This document shows, piece by piece, positions 62,173-64,000 of a stretch of DNA of 64,000 nt; the first letter of the stretch is position 1, and each line of letters opens with the position of its first letter. Source of the DNA: Bacillota bacterium (GTDB lineage: Bacteria > Bacillota > UBA4882 > UBA8346); NCBI GenBank assembly GCA_029974635.1, contig JARKQY010000007.1:242425-306424 (forward strand), read 5' to 3'. The notes below the pieces were generated by a model. It saw only the letters and a program-made list of their open reading frames with translations. It ran no database searches and was not told the origin of the DNA. The position numbers and the translations under genes were made by a program.

Positions 62173-64000
62173 TTAAATATTAGCGTTTCGCACCGAATTC
62201 CGGCTTTCCAAGTATAACAACAGCGCTGTTAAATCAGCCGGGTTAATTCCGCTTATCCGGGAAGCCTGTCCGATAGTGGCCGGTTGAAATTTGATTAATT
62301 TTTCCCTGGCTTCCCGGGCCAAGTTGGTTATATCGTGATAATTGATTCCGGCAGGAATTTTCTTGTTTTCTAATGTAGTAAATTTAGCTGCCTGTTCGTG
62401 TTCTTTGGCCAGATAACCTTGATATTTGAACCGGATTGCAACTTCATTAGCGGTTTCGTTGGAAAATTGTAGATCAGAGGCAATTTTACGAATGAATTCA
62501 ATATCCACCTCCGGCCGCTTCAGGATTTCAGCCAAACTAAACCGGTTCTTGGGCACCGCCATTTGCGCTTCTTCAAATATTTGGCGGATCTCAGCAGTGG
62601 GGTTAAAAATCATCTTTTCAAATACTTGAGTTAAATGACTTATCGATTGATATTTATCATAAAAAGCCTCTTCTTGATCCGGTGAAATTAATCCGAGCCG
62701 GACCCCATATGGTGTGAGCCTGTAATCGGCGCTATCAGCCCGCAATGTAAGACGATACTCCGATCTGGATGTCAAAACCCGGTAAGGTTCATCGCTTTCT
62801 TTGGTAACCAAATCATCGATTAAAACACCAATATAAGCCTCCGAGCGTTTTAATATTAAAGACTCCTCTCCACGGACTTTGAGCGCGGCATTGATCCCCG
62901 CCATCAATCCCTGAGCCGCTGCTTCCTCATAACCGGAACTGCCGTTGATTTGGCCGGCGGAAAACAGACCGGAAAATCGTTTTAGTTCTAGAGAAGGCTT
63001 TAATTCCATGGCCGGAATGGCATCATATTCAATAGCATACCCCGGACGGACGATTTCTACCTTTTCCAGGCCAGGTATGGTTTTAAGAAAAATCTCTTGA
63101 ACTGATTCTGGCAGGCTGGTGGATAGACCGGCTAAATACATTTCCTCATTATCCATTCCCTCCGGTTCAATAAAAACTTGATGCCGTTCCTTCTCCGGAA
63201 ATTGAATCAGTTTGCTCTCAATGGAGGGGCAATACCGCGGTCCAATCCCGGTGATATCCCCGGTGTAAAGGGCGGCTTCATGGAGATGTTCATGGATGAT
63301 CCGGTGCGTCTCCGGCTGGGTGTATGTCAGCCAACAAAGTTGTTCCGGCTTTACCTGCCATTTCTCCCAAAATGAAAAACCATGTTCGATGAATCCGCCC
63401 GGTTGAGGAATCATCCTGGAAAAATCCAGGGAGCGGCGGCGCACCCGCGCCGGAGTCCCGGTTTTATAACGACGCAAGGGGATCGCCATTTTTTGCAGAG
63501 AGTCTCCTAATAATTCGGCTGGCAATTGTCCCATGGGACCGGAAGGATAATTCAGATTACCGATAAAAATTCGGCCGTGTAAAAAGGTTCCGGTGGCTAG
63601 GATAACTGCCTTCCCATGGTATACTATTCCCGTACGGGTTTTTACCCCTTCAATTTGCCCACGCTGATCCATTAATAGATCGGTGACTTCTCCTTGACGG
63701 ATTCGCAGGCTGGGTTGCTGCTCCAAAATCTCAATCATGGTCCGCTGGTAAACCAGTTTATCGGCTTGAGCCCGCAATGCCCATACTGCAGGCCCTTTTT
63801 GAGTGTTAAGCAAACGCATTTGAAGATAGGTTCTATCGGTTACCCTTCCCATCACCCCGCCTAATGCATCAATTTCACGAACCAAATGGCCTTTGGCCGG
63901 ACCTCCGATGGAGGGATTGCAAGGAATAAAAGCGATATTGGTATAGCTTAAGGTAAATAAGAGAGTATTACAGCGCATCTTGGCTGCGTCCAACGCTGCT
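62173..64000 (-). CDS. mnmG: tRNA uridine-5-carboxymethylaminomethyl modification enzyme MnmG, 5' end beyond the window
   Basis: 609 codons are visible; the N-terminal FAD motif (GAGHAG) lies past position 64000. Present: [26 protein letters not shown], in part, [18 protein letters not shown], and the C-terminal GidA-associated domain (EIARQI-like tail, [15 protein letters not shown]). With MnmE it modifies the wobble uridine of tRNAs. The visible frame has no interruptions. Confidence 0.97.
   Translation of the reverse strand, partial: AALDAAKMRCNTLLFTLSYTNIAFIPCNPSIGGPAKGHLVREIDALGGVMGRVTDRTYLQMRLLNTQKGPAVWALRAQADKLVYQRTMIEILEQQPSLRIRQGEVTDLLMDQRGQIEGVKTRTGIVYHGKAVILATGTFLHGRIFIGNLNYPSGPMGQLPAELLGDSLQKMAIPLRRYKTGTPARVRRRSLDFSRMIPQPGGFIEHGFSFWEKWQVKPEQLCWLTYTQPETHRIIHEHLHEAALYTGDITGIGPRYCPSIESKLIQFPEKERHQVFIEPEGMDNEEMYLAGLSTSLPESVQEIFLKTIPGLEKVEIVRPGYAIEYDAIPAMELKPSLELKRFSGLFSAGQINGSSGYEEAAAQGLMAGINAALKVRGEESLILKRSEAYIGVLIDDLVTKESDEPYRVLTSRSEYRLTLRADSADYRLTPYGVRLGLISPDQEEAFYDKYQSISHLTQVFEKMIFNPTAEIRQIFEEAQMAVPKNRFSLAEILKRPEVDIEFIRKIASDLQFSNETANEVAIRFKYQGYLAKEHEQAAKFTTLENKKIPAGINYHDITNLAREAREKLIKFQPATIGQASRISGINPADLTALLLYLESRNSVRNANI

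Overview
The window is a chromosomal stretch of a spore-forming Bacillota (Firmicutes). Evidence includes a SleB-like cortex hydrolase, a CdaA/GlmM/GlmS neighbourhood with a glmS ribozyme, a GlnR-GlnA pair, AGGAGG-type ribosome binding sites, and the mnmG-rsmG-parA-parB order with two perfect parS sites, which normally lies close to oriC. No genus can be named from sequence alone.

Layout. 1-4.5 kb: the 5' part of a GH2 glycosidase, a DUF952 protein, an MFS transporter, and the C-terminal stub of a rifampicin-phosphotransferase/PEP-synthase-like gene. 4.5-11.2 kb: a type I restriction-modification operon on the minus strand (hsdM, a DUF4145-like gene, hsdS, hsdR); the last gene runs directly into the stub. 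11.2-11.96 kb: junction DNA with terminators. 11,963-29,667: an apparently intact, AT-rich Tn7-like transposon. It sits 19 bp downstream of the glmS stop codon, is flanked by a 5-bp direct repeat (CCGTC), and has three TnsB-type end repeats on the left and four tandem 20-bp repeats on the right. It encodes TnsA-TnsE in one minus-strand operon.

Cargo of the transposon. Left side: (i) a subtilase plus an AAA ATPase with a C-terminal HTH, directly behind tnsE; (ii) a CBASS-like set of a CD-NTase, a SLATT membrane protein and an HEXXH metallopeptidase. Between tnsA and the right end, where Tn7 normally has nothing, lies a divergent plus-strand group: an XRE/ImmA pair, a Spo0E-like gene with an in-frame amber codon, and a STAS/GHKL-ATPase plus DUF4325 pair. 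The tnsA leader holds a strong promoter, a tiny ORF, an antisense small-RNA candidate and an intrinsic terminator, so transposase expression may be attenuated.

29.7-64 kb is housekeeping DNA: glmS, its ribozyme (unusually far upstream and separated from glmS by a terminator), glmM, a COG2509 flavoprotein, cdaA, a purine permease with a leader-peptide/terminator region, hpt, ilvN-ilvB, ilvD, small membrane proteins, cell-wall hydrolases, a glycine riboswitch with gcvT-gcvPA-gcvPB, a lytic transglycosylase, glnR-glnA, bactofilin with its M23 partner, larC-larB, parB-parA, rsmG and the 3' part of mnmG.

The most novel parts are the combined defence-like cargo of the Tn7-like element and the regulatory region between tnsA and the XRE gene. 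All functional claims are read from motifs and context; no database search was possible.
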